DNA from: an uncultured Paracoccaceae bacterium
Lineage (GTDB): Bacteria; Pseudomonadota; Alphaproteobacteria; Rhodobacterales; Rhodobacteraceae
NCBI GenBank assembly: GCA_913043905.1
Contig: CAJWNQ010000017.1
Span: 1-35,460 of the forward strand
Length of the DNA: 35,460 nucleotides
Direction: 5' to 3'
Shown here in pieces: positions 16,020 to 25,405 of the stretch (the stretch's first letter is position 1; the number at the start of each line of letters is the position of its first letter). Under the pieces are notes generated by a model. The model saw only the letters and a program-made list of their open reading frames with translations. It was not told the DNA's origin and made no database searches. Made by a program: the position numbers and the translations under genes.

Positions 16020-16943
16020 ATGAGATTTACATCAAGTTCACCTTTAATTATTGGCACTCGTGGTTCTCCATTAGCGTTAGTTCAGGCCCACGAAACAATG
16101 GGCCGCTTAATTCGTTCAACGGGGTTAGAAGAAAATTGTTTTAAGATTTTAGTAATCAAAACTAGTGGTGATATGATTCAAGACCGCCCATTGAGCGAAG
16201 TTGGTGGTAAGGGTTTATTCACTAAAGAAATTGAAGAAGCGATGCTATCAGGCAACGTTGATATTGCTGTGCATTCAATGAAAGATATGCCTGTGATTTG
16301 CCCAGGCGGCCTAATTTTAGATTGCTATTTGCCTCGTGAAGATGTGCGTGATTCGTTTGTGTCTCCAAAATATAAAGCTATTTCTGAGTTGCCGGAAGGT
16401 TCTACTGTAGGAACATCCAGCTTACGCCGCCGTGCACAGTTGCTCAATCGAAGGCCTGATTTAAAAATTGTAGAGTTTCGTGGTAACGTTCAAACCCGAT
16501 TACGCAAGTTGAGCGAAGGCATTGCTGATGCAACTTTTTTGGCTTGCGCCGGATTGAACCGGTTAGGCCGATCTGACATCTCGAACCCAATAGAAACAGA
16601 AGACATGCTTCCTGCCATTGCTCAGGGATGCATTGGTATTGAACGACGAGAAAATGATATTGAAATATGTGAAATGTTAACTGCTATTAACGATATACCT
16701 GCTACATTGCGTTTAGCTGCCGAACGCACGCTACTTGCTGGGTTGGATGGATCTTGTCAAACACCAATTGCAGGATTAGCAGAATTAGATGGTGATCAAA
16801 TGCGTTTACGTGGCGAAGTTATTCGCCCCGATGGATCTGAAGCATTATTTGATGAAATTACATGTCGAATAACTGAAGGAATTTCTATGGCTGATAAAAT
16901 GGCAAAACGCTTTCGTGCACAAATGGGTATAAATTTTTTTTAA
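16020..16943 (+). CDS. hemC: hydroxymethylbilane synthase (porphobilinogen deaminase)
   Basis: Joins four porphobilinogen units into hydroxymethylbilane. Its dipyrromethane cofactor is carried on Cys246 in the GSCQTPIAG motif. The N-terminal IIGTRGSPLALVQA, DRPLSEVGGKGLFTKE and SMKDMP, and the central VGTSSLRRRAQL, are all intact; 307 residues is normal. No strong Shine-Dalgarno precedes the ATG. A TATAAT box at 15972-15977 could be its -10, though no matching -35 was found. Divergent from hemE. Confidence 0.95.
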   Translation: MRFTSSSPLIIGTRGSPLALVQAHETMGRLIRSTGLEENCFKILVIKTSGDMIQDRPLSEVGGKGLFTKEIEEAMLSGNVDIAVHSMKDMPVICPGGLILDCYLPREDVRDSFVSPKYKAISELPEGSTVGTSSLRRRAQLLNRRPDLKIVEFRGNVQTRLRKLSEGIADATFLACAGLNRLGRSDISNPIETEDMLPAIAQGCIGIERRENDIEICEMLTAINDIPATLRLAAERTLLAGLDGSCQTPIAGLAELDGDQMRLRGEVIRPDGSEALFDEITCRITEGISMADKMAKRFRAQMGINFF

Positions 16944-16999
16944 AACTTACGAAATTCAGTTTACAAACCTGATTTAACAGGCCACAACGACCGCGTGAT

Positions 17000-17085
17000 G
17001 CGAGCGTGGCGGAATGGTAGACGCGCCAGACTTAAAATCTGTTGTCCGTATGGGCGTGGGGGTTCAAGTCCCCCCGCTCGCACCA
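17000..17085 (+). tRNA. tRNA-Leu (anticodon TAA)
   Basis: A class II tRNA of 86 nt with an encoded CCA. Acceptor GCGAGCG pairs with CGCTCGC. The anticodon stem CAGA/TCTG encloses CTTAAAA, giving anticodon TAA, which reads UUA (and UUG by wobble). A long variable arm (TTGTCCGTATGGGCG region) and the T-arm GGGGG-TTCAAGT-CCCCC follow. UUA is common in the genes of this window, consistent with its AT-rich codon use. Confidence 0.96.
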
Positions 17086-17163
17086 CAAAATGTTCAATTT
17101 TCTTGATTAAAATCCTTCTCGATAGTATTTTGTTTACTTGGAATAAAGGTTAATAAAGTTTGT

Positions 17164-17742
17164 TCAAAAATTAGGCTTGATAATAGCGTTTAATAAATTT
17201 CTGGCATTAAGTGAATTCCAATCTGCTTCGCGTTGAATCCGTGCAATTTCTTGGCCTTTTAGATTTAAAATTAAAGTTGCTGGTAATCCGCGTACCCCAA
17301 AAGAGCCAGCCAATTTCATTTTTGGGTCCCGTTGTATTGGTAAGCTTGTAATATTGTTGTCTTCAAAAAACTGTTTTATTACTGGAATTGAATTGCGGCC
17401 AACTGCAATTGTAACTACTTCAAAGTGATCACCACCAATTTCTTTATTTAGAGCATCGAGCGATGGCATTTCAGCTCGACATGGAGCACACCATGTTGCC
17501 CAAAAATTTAATAGGACTATTTTACCGGTGTAAGCTGTTAGGTCTATAGTATCCCCATTAACATCTTGGAATGGCGTAGATACTGCAGGTTTTGGCTTGG
17601 TATGAATTGAAACTAAACGCATATCACCTTTACGAATCTCTCGCAGTGCCTCAACATCTAGAGTATTAGCTGTCAAAGGATTTGCACCTACTGCCAGCAG
17701 GGTATAAAGCATCGCGCATAGAATTTTAATTTTGGTCATCAT
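17164..17742 (-). CDS. TlpA-like thioredoxin-fold thiol:disulfide protein
   Basis: A periplasmic or membrane-tethered redox protein of 192 residues. Residues 4-25 form a signal peptide or anchor ([20 protein letters not shown]). The thioredoxin domain (about 55-190) has FWATWCAPC with redox cysteines 85 and 88 and the cis-proline in [11 protein letters not shown]. Relatives reduce apocytochrome or Cu-centre cysteines during cytochrome oxidase or cytochrome c assembly. That would suit the cytochrome c gene in this window, but the link is inference. It is divergent from argH, a pairing I associate with Rhodobacterales. Confidence 0.88.
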   Translation of the reverse strand: MMTKIKILCAMLYTLLAVGANPLTANTLDVEALREIRKGDMRLVSIHTKPKPAVSTPFQDVNGDTIDLTAYTGKIVLLNFWATWCAPCRAEMPSLDALNKEIGGDHFEVVTIAVGRNSIPVIKQFFEDNNITSLPIQRDPKMKLAGSFGVRGLPATLILNLKGQEIARIQREADWNSLNARNLLNAIIKPNF

Positions 17743-17768
17743 TTGGCCCCTTCGAAATGGTACTGTTT

Positions 17769-19163
17769 ATGTCTGACAAAAACTCATCAAATGCAATGTG
17801 GGGCGGGCGTTTTGCCAGTGGCCCTGATGCAATCATGGAAGCTATTAACGCATCGATTGGATTCGATAAACGCATGGCTGCTCAAGATATTGCAGGATCT
17901 ATTGCCCATTCTGCGATGTTAGCCAAACAAAATATAATTACTGATAGCGATGCTGATGCAATTAAGGAAGGCCTCCTCACGATCTTGTCAGAAATAGAAA
18001 GTGGAATATTTAAATACTCTACTGCCTTAGAAGACATCCACATGAATATTGAGAGTAGATTGCAGGAAATAATAGGTGAACCAGCCGGTCGCTTGCACAC
18101 AGCGCGTTCACGAAATGATCAGGTTGCTACGGATTTTAAGTTATGGACACGCGATCAGTGTGATGCCGTAATTTTAGGACTATCCGCACTGATGAGTGCA
18201 TTGGTTAATCAAGCAGAAATTGGTGCAGATATTGTAATGCCGGGGTTTACACATTTACAGGTTGCACAACCTGTTACTTGGGGCCACCATATGATGGCCT
18301 ATGTTGAAATGCTTGCTCGTGATAGGTCTAGATTTGTTGATGCCCGGTCTCGTATGAATGAAAGCCCACTGGGAGCAGCAGCCTTGGCTGGAACTGGATT
18401 TCCCATTGACCGTGACATGACTGCTGGCGCCTTAGGGTTTGATAGGCCTTCTGCAAACTCATTAGACGCGGTATCAGATCGTGATTTTGCATTGGAGTTT
18501 TTGAGTGCATCATCTATTTGCGCAACGCACTTATCGCGCTTTGCTGAAGAGTTGGTTATTTGGTCATCTGCTCAATTTAAATTTGTAGTTTTATCTGACA
18601 GATTTAGTACCGGCTCATCAATTATGCCCCAAAAAAAGAATCCAGATGCTGCTGAATTGATCCGAGCTAAAGTTGGCCGTATTACGGGCTCTTTTGTAGG
18701 TTTACTAATGGTAATGAAAGGACTTCCACTAGCATACTCTAAAGATATGCAAGAAGATAAAGAACAGGTTTTTGATGCTGCTGATAGTCTTATGCTAGCT
18801 TTGGCTGCTATGACTGGAATGGTTGCTGACATGAAGCCTAATGTATCTAAGCTTGAAATAGCTGCAGCATCTGGGTTTTCTACTGCAACAGATTTAGCAG
18901 ATTGGTTAGTGCGTGAACTTGGCATGCCCTTTAGGGAAGCTCACCATGTAACAGGTAGCTTAGTTGCTAAAGCAGAAAAACAAAGCTGTGATTTGCCAGA
19001 TTTAAGTCTAGACGATATGCAGGCTATTAATACTCAAATTACTGAAGATGTATTTAATTTTCTGAGTGTCCAAAACTCGGTTGCTAGCCGGAAAAGTTAT
19101 GGAGGTACTTCTCCCGAGCAAGTTCGTTTACAAGTAGCTCGGTGGAAAGAAGTTTTGTTGTGA
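17769..19163 (+). CDS. argH: argininosuccinate lyase
   Basis: Splits argininosuccinate to arginine and fumarate, the last step of arginine synthesis. The protein (464 residues from ATG 17769) starts with [20 protein letters not shown]. It carries the superfamily signature [12 protein letters not shown] (mobile loop with the catalytic Ser) and [13 protein letters not shown] prefer ATG 17769 because homologues begin MSDK-like a few residues before WGGRF; an in-frame ATG at 17757 would add four residues, and neither has a good ribosome site. It is followed, with a four-base overlap, by a small lipoprotein gene, then DUF2834 and lysA. Confidence 0.95.
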   Translation: MSDKNSSNAMWGGRFASGPDAIMEAINASIGFDKRMAAQDIAGSIAHSAMLAKQNIITDSDADAIKEGLLTILSEIESGIFKYSTALEDIHMNIESRLQEIIGEPAGRLHTARSRNDQVATDFKLWTRDQCDAVILGLSALMSALVNQAEIGADIVMPGFTHLQVAQPVTWGHHMMAYVEMLARDRSRFVDARSRMNESPLGAAALAGTGFPIDRDMTAGALGFDRPSANSLDAVSDRDFALEFLSASSICATHLSRFAEELVIWSSAQFKFVVLSDRFSTGSSIMPQKKNPDAAELIRAKVGRITGSFVGLLMVMKGLPLAYSKDMQEDKEQVFDAADSLMLALAAMTGMVADMKPNVSKLEIAAASGFSTATDLADWLVRELGMPFREAHHVTGSLVAKAEKQSCDLPDLSLDDMQAINTQITEDVFNFLSVQNSVASRKSYGGTSPEQVRLQVARWKEVLL

Positions 19164-19273
19164 TACATAGGTTTATTTTGATATTAGCATTATTAATAGG
19201 CATTAATGCCTGTGGGATTAAAGGTGATCCTTTGCCAGTAAATGAGGAGGTGCCATGTCTTATTTGCGATTAA
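19160..19273 (+). CDS. LptM-like small outer-membrane lipoprotein
   Basis: A 37-codon gene starting at GTG 19160, whose GTGA overlaps the argH stop. It encodes a hydrophobic signal ([13 protein letters not shown]) ending in a lipobox-like INAC, then Cys18-GIKGDPLPV. The Cys-Gly-x-Lys-Gly start of the mature part is the hallmark of LptM/YifL lipoproteins, which assist folding of the LPS translocon LptD. Such genes commonly sit next to argH or lysA. Asn at position -2 of the lipobox is unusual. Its 3' end overlaps the next gene by 19 bases. The call rests on a short motif and position. Confidence 0.65.
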   Translation: MIHRFILILALLIGINACGIKGDPLPVNEEVPCLICD

Positions 19274-19575
19274 TTTATTTGGCCTTAGTTATCATTGGGG
19301 GCATCAAGCCGATGATGCATTTTCTTGCATGGTTTAATGAGTATGGTTATTCTTGGGTTGGTATTGTTGCTGCATGGACTGTAAATGAAGCGTCACGTGG
19401 TTTAATGTGGGATCTTACGATTTCAGCTTGTGCTCTATCAATCTGGATGGCTTCTGAAGTATACGTTCGCAAAGACTGGTGGGTTTTTATCGTTTGTTTT
19501 ATTGCAACGTTTGGAATTGGCGTATCTTGCGGTTTACCGTTGTATTTGTTTCTGCGCTCGCGCACTTTTAAATAG
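19255..19575 (+). CDS. DUF2834 small membrane protein
   Basis: A 106-residue membrane protein with three or four hydrophobic segments (about 5-25, 30-48, 55-70, 78-101). It has the DUF2834 pattern: a central DLTISACALSIWMASE (acidic residue before a helix) and a closing GLPLYLFLRSR. Function is unknown. GAGGAGG six bases before the ATG is the strongest ribosome site in the area, and the gene starts inside the lipoprotein gene. lysA follows after six bases, so argH-lipoprotein-DUF2834-lysA is one transcription unit. Confidence 0.85.
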   Translation: MSYLRLIYLALVIIGGIKPMMHFLAWFNEYGYSWVGIVAAWTVNEASRGLMWDLTISACALSIWMASEVYVRKDWWVFIVCFIATFGIGVSCGLPLYLFLRSRTFK

Positions 19576-19581
19576 GTTATT

Positions 19582-20847
19582 ATGGATCATTTTTTGTACA
19601 AAGATGGCGTCTTAAACGCTGAAGACGTTTCATTGATGGAAATTGCGGAAACAGTTGGAACACCGTTTTACGTATACTCAACGGCAACGCTGTCCCGACA
19701 CTTTCGGGTCTTTGATGAAGCGCTGGAGGGTATGGACCATTTGATATGCTATGCGATGAAAGCTAACTCTAATATTGCAGTGCTTAAAATTCTTGCTGAA
19801 CTGGGTGCTGGGATGGATGTAGTATCTGGTGGTGAGTATATGCGAGCTAAAGCTGCAGGTGTTCCTGGAAACCGAATCGTATTTTCTGGTGTTGGGAAAA
19901 CTCGTGAGGAAATGGAATTAGCTTTAATTAACGGTATCCGTCAATTTAATGTTGAGAGTGAGCCAGAATTAAAAATCTTAAATGAAGTTGCTATTTCGTT
20001 AGGTTTGATTGCTCCAATTACATTACGCGTAAATCCAGATGTAGACGCTAAAACACATGCAAAAATTTCTACTGGAAAGTCTGAAGATAAATTTGGAATT
20101 CCCATTGCTAAAGCTCGTAAAGTTTACGCCATTGCGGGTTCTATGCAAGGTATCGATGTCGTGGGTATCGATGTTCATATTGGTTCACAACTGACTGATC
20201 TGGAGCCGTTCCGGTTAGCTTATCAAAAAGTTGCAAAATTAACTGAAGCTTTGCGTGGCGATGGTCACAATATTAGACGTTTGGATTTAGGTGGGGGCTT
20301 GGGAATTCCATATGAGCAAACAAACCAAGCGCCACCTTTACCGGTGGATTATGGTAAGGTTGTTCGTGATACTGTTGGCCATTTGGGGTGTGAAATTGAA
20401 ATTGAACCTGGCCGGCTACTTGCTGGAAACGCAGGTTTGTTGGTCAGTTCTGTGATTTATAATAAAGCTGGTGAAGGGCGCAATTTTATGATTGTGGACG
20501 CTGCAATGAATGATCTCATCCGGCCTGCAATGTACGACGCATACCATGATATTCTGCCTGTAAATGAACCTGATATAGACGCTGATCAACAAAAATTTGA
20601 TGTAGTTGGCCCTGTTTGTGAGTCTGGGGATACGTTTGCAAAGCAACGTACTTTAACTCCTGTTGCTGATGGTGAGATGGTAGCATTCCGCTCTGCTGGA
20701 GCATATGGTGCAGTAATGGCTTCTGAGTATAATACGCGCCCAATGATACCAGAGGTATTAGTTCATGGAGATCAGTTTGCTGTTATTCGTAAACGCCCAA
20801 GTTTTGACGAAATGATAAAACGAGATATTATTCCTGAATGGCTTTAA
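19582..20847 (+). CDS. lysA: diaminopimelate decarboxylase
   Basis: A PLP enzyme that converts meso-diaminopimelate to lysine, the last step of lysine synthesis. The fold-III barrel has the PLP lysine in CYAMKANSN (Lys60). It also has the VVSGGEYMRA segment, the HIGSQ motif, the GGGLGIPY glycine loop and EPGRLLAGNAG for phosphate binding. The C-terminal barrel includes PVCESGDTFA and GAYGAVMASEYN at the active site. The 421-residue length is normal. The next gene is convergent, two bases away. Confidence 0.96.
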   Translation: MDHFLYKDGVLNAEDVSLMEIAETVGTPFYVYSTATLSRHFRVFDEALEGMDHLICYAMKANSNIAVLKILAELGAGMDVVSGGEYMRAKAAGVPGNRIVFSGVGKTREEMELALINGIRQFNVESEPELKILNEVAISLGLIAPITLRVNPDVDAKTHAKISTGKSEDKFGIPIAKARKVYAIAGSMQGIDVVGIDVHIGSQLTDLEPFRLAYQKVAKLTEALRGDGHNIRRLDLGGGLGIPYEQTNQAPPLPVDYGKVVRDTVGHLGCEIEIEPGRLLAGNAGLLVSSVIYNKAGEGRNFMIVDAAMNDLIRPAMYDAYHDILPVNEPDIDADQQKFDVVGPVCESGDTFAKQRTLTPVADGEMVAFRSAGAYGAVMASEYNTRPMIPEVLVHGDQFAVIRKRPSFDEMIKRDIIPEWL

Positions 20848-20849
20848 TG

Positions 20850-21623
20850 TTATTTAAATTTTAGAGTTATTTTTTCCATAGCGCTATTGAATAGGTTATG
20901 AAACCCAGGCTCTCCATCTAGATAATACATATCTTGGATAATTAGACGAGTTGATGATATTTTTGTTTCATAAGTATTCAAAAGCTGTGCCATCTCAGGA
21001 ATATAGTATGATATTCTTGGTGTAAAAATGTAAAGTGATGTAGCAATTGTCAGTATTGTAATTGCAGTTAAAAAGCCTTGGCATATTTTTTTTAAATTTG
21101 TTTTTTGTTTGTAAGTAGAATGCATGTCCACAAAATCAATTTTTTGGACTCTGCGGACAACTTGATTACTATCTAACTTTACATTGAGGGCCTCGATCCT
21201 TGCTAGAGGATCTTTTATAGTATTGGTAGATTGTTTCGTATCAAAGCCAGGTAGTTTAATTTTTGATGCAAATATTGCCTCATCTTGTAAAATTAATTTA
21301 ATTTCTGGAGTAAGTGATGGGCGCGCCTTGCTTAATTCAACTGTGTTCTTGCCCTTTGATCCGTATGGGTTTTTCTCTATCTTATTAGGATTAAATGTGT
21401 CCTGTATTTCATCATTACGTTGGGATTTAAAAATCTCACTATTTTTACTACTTTCAGCCAAAGGCTCTTTGGGTTCTAAGCGGGCTTTTTTGGTTAATTG
21501 CATAGGGGCATCTTGTAGCCAAATTTCCGTGCAGTTTGTACATTGAACATTGCGTCCAGATTTTGGAACAGAATTTTTAGGAATTTCGTAATGTGAGGCA
21601 CAGTTTGGGCAAATTATTCGCAT
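20850..21623 (-). CDS. MJ0042-type zinc-ribbon protein with one membrane segment
   Basis: A 257-residue protein of unknown function. The N-terminal zinc ribbon CPNCxxxYxIP ... CTNCTEIW (residues 5-35) is followed by a long charged, low-complexity region (about 40-175), a single membrane segment (about 183-205) and a C-terminal tail of about 50 residues, probably periplasmic. That layout is known for alphaproteobacterial zinc-ribbon proteins, often beside ftsE/ftsX in Rhodobacterales. Here ftsEX is missing from the expected place. AAGGGA precedes the ATG. Confidence 0.8.
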   Translation of the reverse strand: MRIICPNCASHYEIPKNSVPKSGRNVQCTNCTEIWLQDAPMQLTKKARLEPKEPLAESSKNSEIFKSQRNDEIQDTFNPNKIEKNPYGSKGKNTVELSKARPSLTPEIKLILQDEAIFASKIKLPGFDTKQSTNTIKDPLARIEALNVKLDSNQVVRRVQKIDFVDMHSTYKQKTNLKKICQGFLTAITILTIATSLYIFTPRISYYIPEMAQLLNTYETKISSTRLIIQDMYYLDGEPGFHNLFNSAMEKITLKFK

Positions 21624-21814
21624 TTTTATCCCTTTGTTCTTTTTTATTGGAATAATTGTAATTAACTAAGTATCAAGTGATTTAATAAATTATCAAACTA
21701 ACCAGTAAAATTACACTATTATTATTTACAGTCTAGCACACAATAAAACGTTTCAACTGAGAACTTATTAAAGTGTTTGATATTTATGCAAGTTTAATGA
21801 CAAGGATTATCTAA

Positions 21815-22540
21815 ATGATTGTTATCCAGTTTATACTTTCTTTAATTTTTATTGTTTCTATGTATTTATCAATGGTCTTATTTGCGGTTTTAGGAGCAAT
21901 ACCAACGCTCTTATCCCGCAAGGCAACATATTGGGTTGTTAGAAATTTTGCTGGATCTGTTATATGGCTTGCTTGGGCTATTTGTGGGCTGAAAGTCGAA
22001 CAGCGAGGGAAAATTCCAACAGGTAACGTTGTGGTAGCTTCAAAACATCAAAGTTTTTTTGACGTTATATTACATGCTTACTATTTAAAAAACGTGAATT
22101 ATGTGATGAAACAAGAACTTACATATTTTCCGATTATTGGGTTTTATGGAAAAAGATTAGGAACCGCTCCTGTAAGGCGGGGACAAAAAGCCAAAGCTGT
22201 ATCACAAATGATGGCGGGGCTTCAAAAGTACGATGGGGATACTCAGTTAGTCATTTACCCTCAAGGTACTCGTGTAGCACCTGGTAAAGTGATGCCTTAT
22301 AAAGTTGGTGCTGCGGTCATTTGCCAAAGAATGGAGCGTAGATGTGTTTTGGCAGCGACTAATGTGGGCGTTTTTTGGCCAAAACATAGCTTACTGCGAA
22401 AGCGAGGGACTGTAATTTTAGAATATTTAGACGAAGTTCCTATTAATTTAGAAACAAAGGAATTCGTTAATTATATGCAAGAAAAAATAGAAAAAGCATC
22501 TGATCGATTGATGGCAGAGGTGGGATTTCCTAGGGAGTAA
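21815..22540 (+). CDS. plsC: 1-acylglycerol-3-phosphate acyltransferase (PlsC)
   Basis: Makes phosphatidic acid by acylating the sn-2 position of lysophosphatidate, at the inner membrane. A hydrophobic N-terminus (about 3-33) and a second segment (about 45-60) anchor it. The catalytic HX4D is KHQSFFD (His78, Asp83). The substrate-binding motif, normally EGTR, appears as PQGTR (Gln for Glu). The 241-residue length is typical. AAGGAT precedes the ATG. The decayed flavoprotein gene starts eight bases after its stop, as if formerly in the same operon. Confidence 0.9.
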   Translation: MIVIQFILSLIFIVSMYLSMVLFAVLGAIPTLLSRKATYWVVRNFAGSVIWLAWAICGLKVEQRGKIPTGNVVVASKHQSFFDVILHAYYLKNVNYVMKQELTYFPIIGFYGKRLGTAPVRRGQKAKAVSQMMAGLQKYDGDTQLVIYPQGTRVAPGKVMPYKVGAAVICQRMERRCVLAATNVGVFWPKHSLLRKRGTVILEYLDEVPINLETKEFVNYMQEKIEKASDRLMAEVGFPRE

Positions 22541-22547
22541 ATTGCCT

Positions 22548-23124
22548 ATGGATACTCTAAGATCTATTAAAGAATTAGAAATAATTTATGGGCCCCCGTA
22601 TGTGGCTTTTTTACGCAAAGTATCAAATCGTATCACACCAAAATATTGTCAATGGGTTGATGCATCTGTGATATTTACATTAGCTAATATTGGCTCGGAT
22701 GGAGTAGGCGTTAGACCTTGAGGTGAAAATGGGAAAGTAATTTATGAACTTGATGAAAGAATATTATTATTACCAGATTGGCGAGGTAATTACAGAATAG
22801 ACAGTCTGAGGAATATTGTACTTGATCCCCCAAATTGCAGTTATGTTGATAATCGGGGGTTCAAATATTGTAATTCGTATTAACAGTAAGGCTACTGTAT
22901 CATTAAGCCCTGAGTTTATTGATCGCTTTGGGGCGCATAAAAAGAGACCACTCTCTGTTATTATTATCCATATTGAAGGCATCTACTTTTAATGTGCTTA
23001 AGCACTAAAGTGTTTAGAGATTTGGAATGGAAATACATGGCCTGATCAAACGATTTTACCATTGGTGGGACAAATCTTAGAAGTGATGAATGCTCAAAGT
23101 GCAAATATAGTAATGAAATTTTAA
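22548..23124 (+). pseudogene. decayed FMN-binding PPOX-type flavoprotein (MSMEG_1061-like)
   Basis: The remains of a pyridoxamine-phosphate-oxidase-fold protein of about 190-200 residues. The beginning is recognisable (LEIIYGPPYVAFLRKV). An in-frame TGA at 22719-22721 replaces an expected Arg. LPDWRGNYRIDSLRNIV follows in the same frame and is a strong family motif. A frameshift near 22835-22860 moves the rest to another frame (GGSNIVIRINSKATVSL, then SVIIIHIEGIYF). Two TAA codons at 22990-23001 break the next part, and the last piece (IWNGNTWPDQ to EVMNAQSANIV) still matches the usual C-terminus. At least three stops and one shift mean it cannot make the protein. It sits directly behind plsC. 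Confidence 0.85.
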
Positions 23125-23154
23125 TAAATAGTTTTTTGAAGCTAAGCGTCTAAA

Positions 23155-24114
23155 TCACAGCGATTTCTCACCTAAGTCTAAGAATTTTTTACGGCGCTCT
23201 TTTAGTAATGCATCAGGTTTTTTAATTTGTAGCTCTGCAAGGGCTTCAGTTATGGCATCGCTAACAATTGCATACGTTTGTTCGTGATTGCGTTGAGCTC
23301 CCCCAAGTGGTTCTGGCATAATTTTGTCTGCAACACCTAGTTTTTTTAAGTCCTGTGCTGTGAGACGAAGTGCTTCGGCGGCTTCACGCATTTTTTCAGG
23401 ATTTTTCCACAGAATTGAAGCACATCCCTCTGGAGAAATAACAGAATAAATAGAATGTTCTAACATAAGTAATCTGTCTGCTGTGGCAAAAGCAACTGCT
23501 CCACCTGAACCACCTTCGCCAGTTATAATTGAAATTAAAGGAACACGCACTTGAAGACATTTTTCAGTTGAACGAGCAATTGCTTCTGATTGGCCACGCT
23601 CTTCAGCACCTTTTCCTGGATATGCTCCTGGAGTGTCAACTAAAGTAATTATGGGTAGGCTAAATTTATTAGCCATTTCCATCAAGCGAATTGCTTTTCT
23701 ATAGCCTTCAGGCCGTGCCATGCCAAAATTACGTTTTATTCGGCTGTTGGTATCGGAACCCTTTTCATGCCCAATGACAACAATAGCTTGATCTTTAAAT
23801 CGAGCCAAACCACCCATTACAGCGGCATCGTCAGCAAAGTTTCTGTCGCCTTGAAGTGGTGTGTACTCAGTGAACAGTTCGCGAATATAATCTTTGCAAT
23901 GTGGACGATCTTGATGTCGCGCAACTTGGCATTTTCGCCAAGGGTTCAAATTTTTATATAATTCAGCCAACATGCTTTGCGCTTTTTTATCAAGAGCGCT
24001 AGCTTCTGCTTCTACGTCTACATCATCTTCAGATTTTTCAGCCATAGCGCGCAATTCAGCTGCCTTGCCTTCAATTTCGGCAAGTGGTTTTTCAAATTCA
24101 AGATAGTTTTGCAT
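23155..24114 (-). CDS. accA: acetyl-CoA carboxylase carboxyltransferase subunit alpha
   Basis: Transfers the carboxyl group from biotin to acetyl-CoA with AccD, giving malonyl-CoA for fatty acid synthesis. The 319-residue protein shows the AccA pattern: N-terminal [19 protein letters not shown], then [12 protein letters not shown], then the crotonase-like core. The core has [27 protein letters not shown], the [14 protein letters not shown] oxyanion region and GEGGSGGA. All core motifs are intact. AccD and AccBC are not in this window. Confidence 0.97.
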   Translation of the reverse strand: MQNYLEFEKPLAEIEGKAAELRAMAEKSEDDVDVEAEASALDKKAQSMLAELYKNLNPWRKCQVARHQDRPHCKDYIRELFTEYTPLQGDRNFADDAAVMGGLARFKDQAIVVIGHEKGSDTNSRIKRNFGMARPEGYRKAIRLMEMANKFSLPIITLVDTPGAYPGKGAEERGQSEAIARSTEKCLQVRVPLISIITGEGGSGGAVAFATADRLLMLEHSIYSVISPEGCASILWKNPEKMREAAEALRLTAQDLKKLGVADKIMPEPLGGAQRNHEQTYAIVSDAITEALAELQIKKPDALLKERRKKFLDLGEKSL

Positions 24115-24185
24115 TAATAGTATCTTTGTAGATTTACGTTACATTACATATGACTAAATATTAGACTAATTGCAACGCCCAAGCT

Positions 24186-25352
24186 TTATTGTAAGTCGCT
24201 AAATGCATTTTCAAGACGTGCCATTGCCTTAATTAATTCTGTGCGCTGAGTAGCAAAGTTGAACCTCAAGAATGTTTCGCCACCAGCTCCAAATGTTTCT
24301 CCATGACTTGCTGCAATGTGCGCTTTTTTCTGGACGCGATCTATATATTCTGATTTTGACATTCCAGTGTCTGAGAAATCTACCCAAGATAAATATGTTG
24401 CCTCCATTGGCATAGATTTTAGGCCTGGAATTCTCGCCATGGTTGCATCAAGAATTTTTCGATTATCATCTAAATATTTGCATAATGTGTCCACCCATTT
24501 GTCACCATAAGAGTAAGCAGCTTGTGTCATATAAAGCCCGAAAGAATTGGGTGATGTTCCCGTGGCTTCCATTATAATTGAGAAGCGTGCTTTAAGTTTT
24601 TCATCGGCAATAATAACATTACCTGTGTGGCAGCCTGCGATATTAAAAGTTTTTGTGGCTGCAGTCATCATTATTAAACGGTCAGATATTTCTGGCGCAG
24701 CAATGGGCATGGTTATATGCTTAGTTTCAAATGTAATATCATGATGAATTTCGTCAGATACTAAAATTAAATTATAACGTTCAGCAAATGCTGCTACCTG
24801 CTTTAATTCACTAACTGTCCATACCCGTCCACCTGGATTGTGAGGAGAGCACAAAATAACCATTTTTGCACTACCATCCATTTGACTGTCATAAGCATCG
24901 AAATCCATTTCGTAGCGACCATTTTTTATTGCTAACTTACATTCAATTACTTTACGACCAGCTGCATTTATTACTCTAGAAAATGCGTGGTAGACTGGTG
25001 TAAATAAAACAATACTGTCACCCACTTCGGTAAATGATTGCACACATAAAGCGGTGCCATTTACTAAGCCATGTGTCGTGAAAATATCTGAAGGATTTAC
25101 TTTCCAACCGTGACGGCGTGCCATCCATCCTGTGATTGAATCACGATAATTTTCATCGTTACCGTAATACCCATAAATGCCCTGATCAGCCATAACTGCT
25201 AATGCATCATGTACTTCTTTTGGAGGTTCAAAATCCATATCTGCTACCCACATTGGAGTGCCAATTTTAGGATCTACTGCATAGTATGGTTGCATCATAT
25301 CCCATTTGGCAGAATGAGTATTAATACGATCAATCTTTTTATCAAAATTCAT
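24186..25352 (-). CDS. MalY/PatB-type PLP aminotransferase (likely cystathionine beta-lyase)
   Basis: A fold-I PLP enzyme of 388 residues. Motifs include the N-terminal PMWVADMDFEPP typical of MalY/PatB, then GIYGYYG, CSPHNPGGRVW (PLP-contacting Asn), SDEIHHDI (Asp) and ATKTFNIAG with the PLP lysine. Family members mostly act as C-S beta-lyases on cystathionine or cysteine conjugates; some are aminotransferases. A role in methionine supply is the simplest guess. AAGGAC precedes the ATG. It is downstream of selO on the same strand, with 53 bases between. Confidence 0.88.
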   Translation of the reverse strand: MNFDKKIDRINTHSAKWDMMQPYYAVDPKIGTPMWVADMDFEPPKEVHDALAVMADQGIYGYYGNDENYRDSITGWMARRHGWKVNPSDIFTTHGLVNGTALCVQSFTEVGDSIVLFTPVYHAFSRVINAAGRKVIECKLAIKNGRYEMDFDAYDSQMDGSAKMVILCSPHNPGGRVWTVSELKQVAAFAERYNLILVSDEIHHDITFETKHITMPIAAPEISDRLIMMTAATKTFNIAGCHTGNVIIADEKLKARFSIIMEATGTSPNSFGLYMTQAAYSYGDKWVDTLCKYLDDNRKILDATMARIPGLKSMPMEATYLSWVDFSDTGMSKSEYIDRVQKKAHIAASHGETFGAGGETFLRFNFATQRTELIKAMARLENAFSDLQ

Positions 25353-25405
25353 GGTGCAAGTCCTTGGTGCTATGTTGTTTATGGAGATTGTTACGGAAAG
25401 CTAGT

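Noticed and set aside
25353-25405. SAM or other riboswitch ahead of the MalY/PatB gene.
   Set aside because: The spacer is 53 bases with no conserved riboswitch core.
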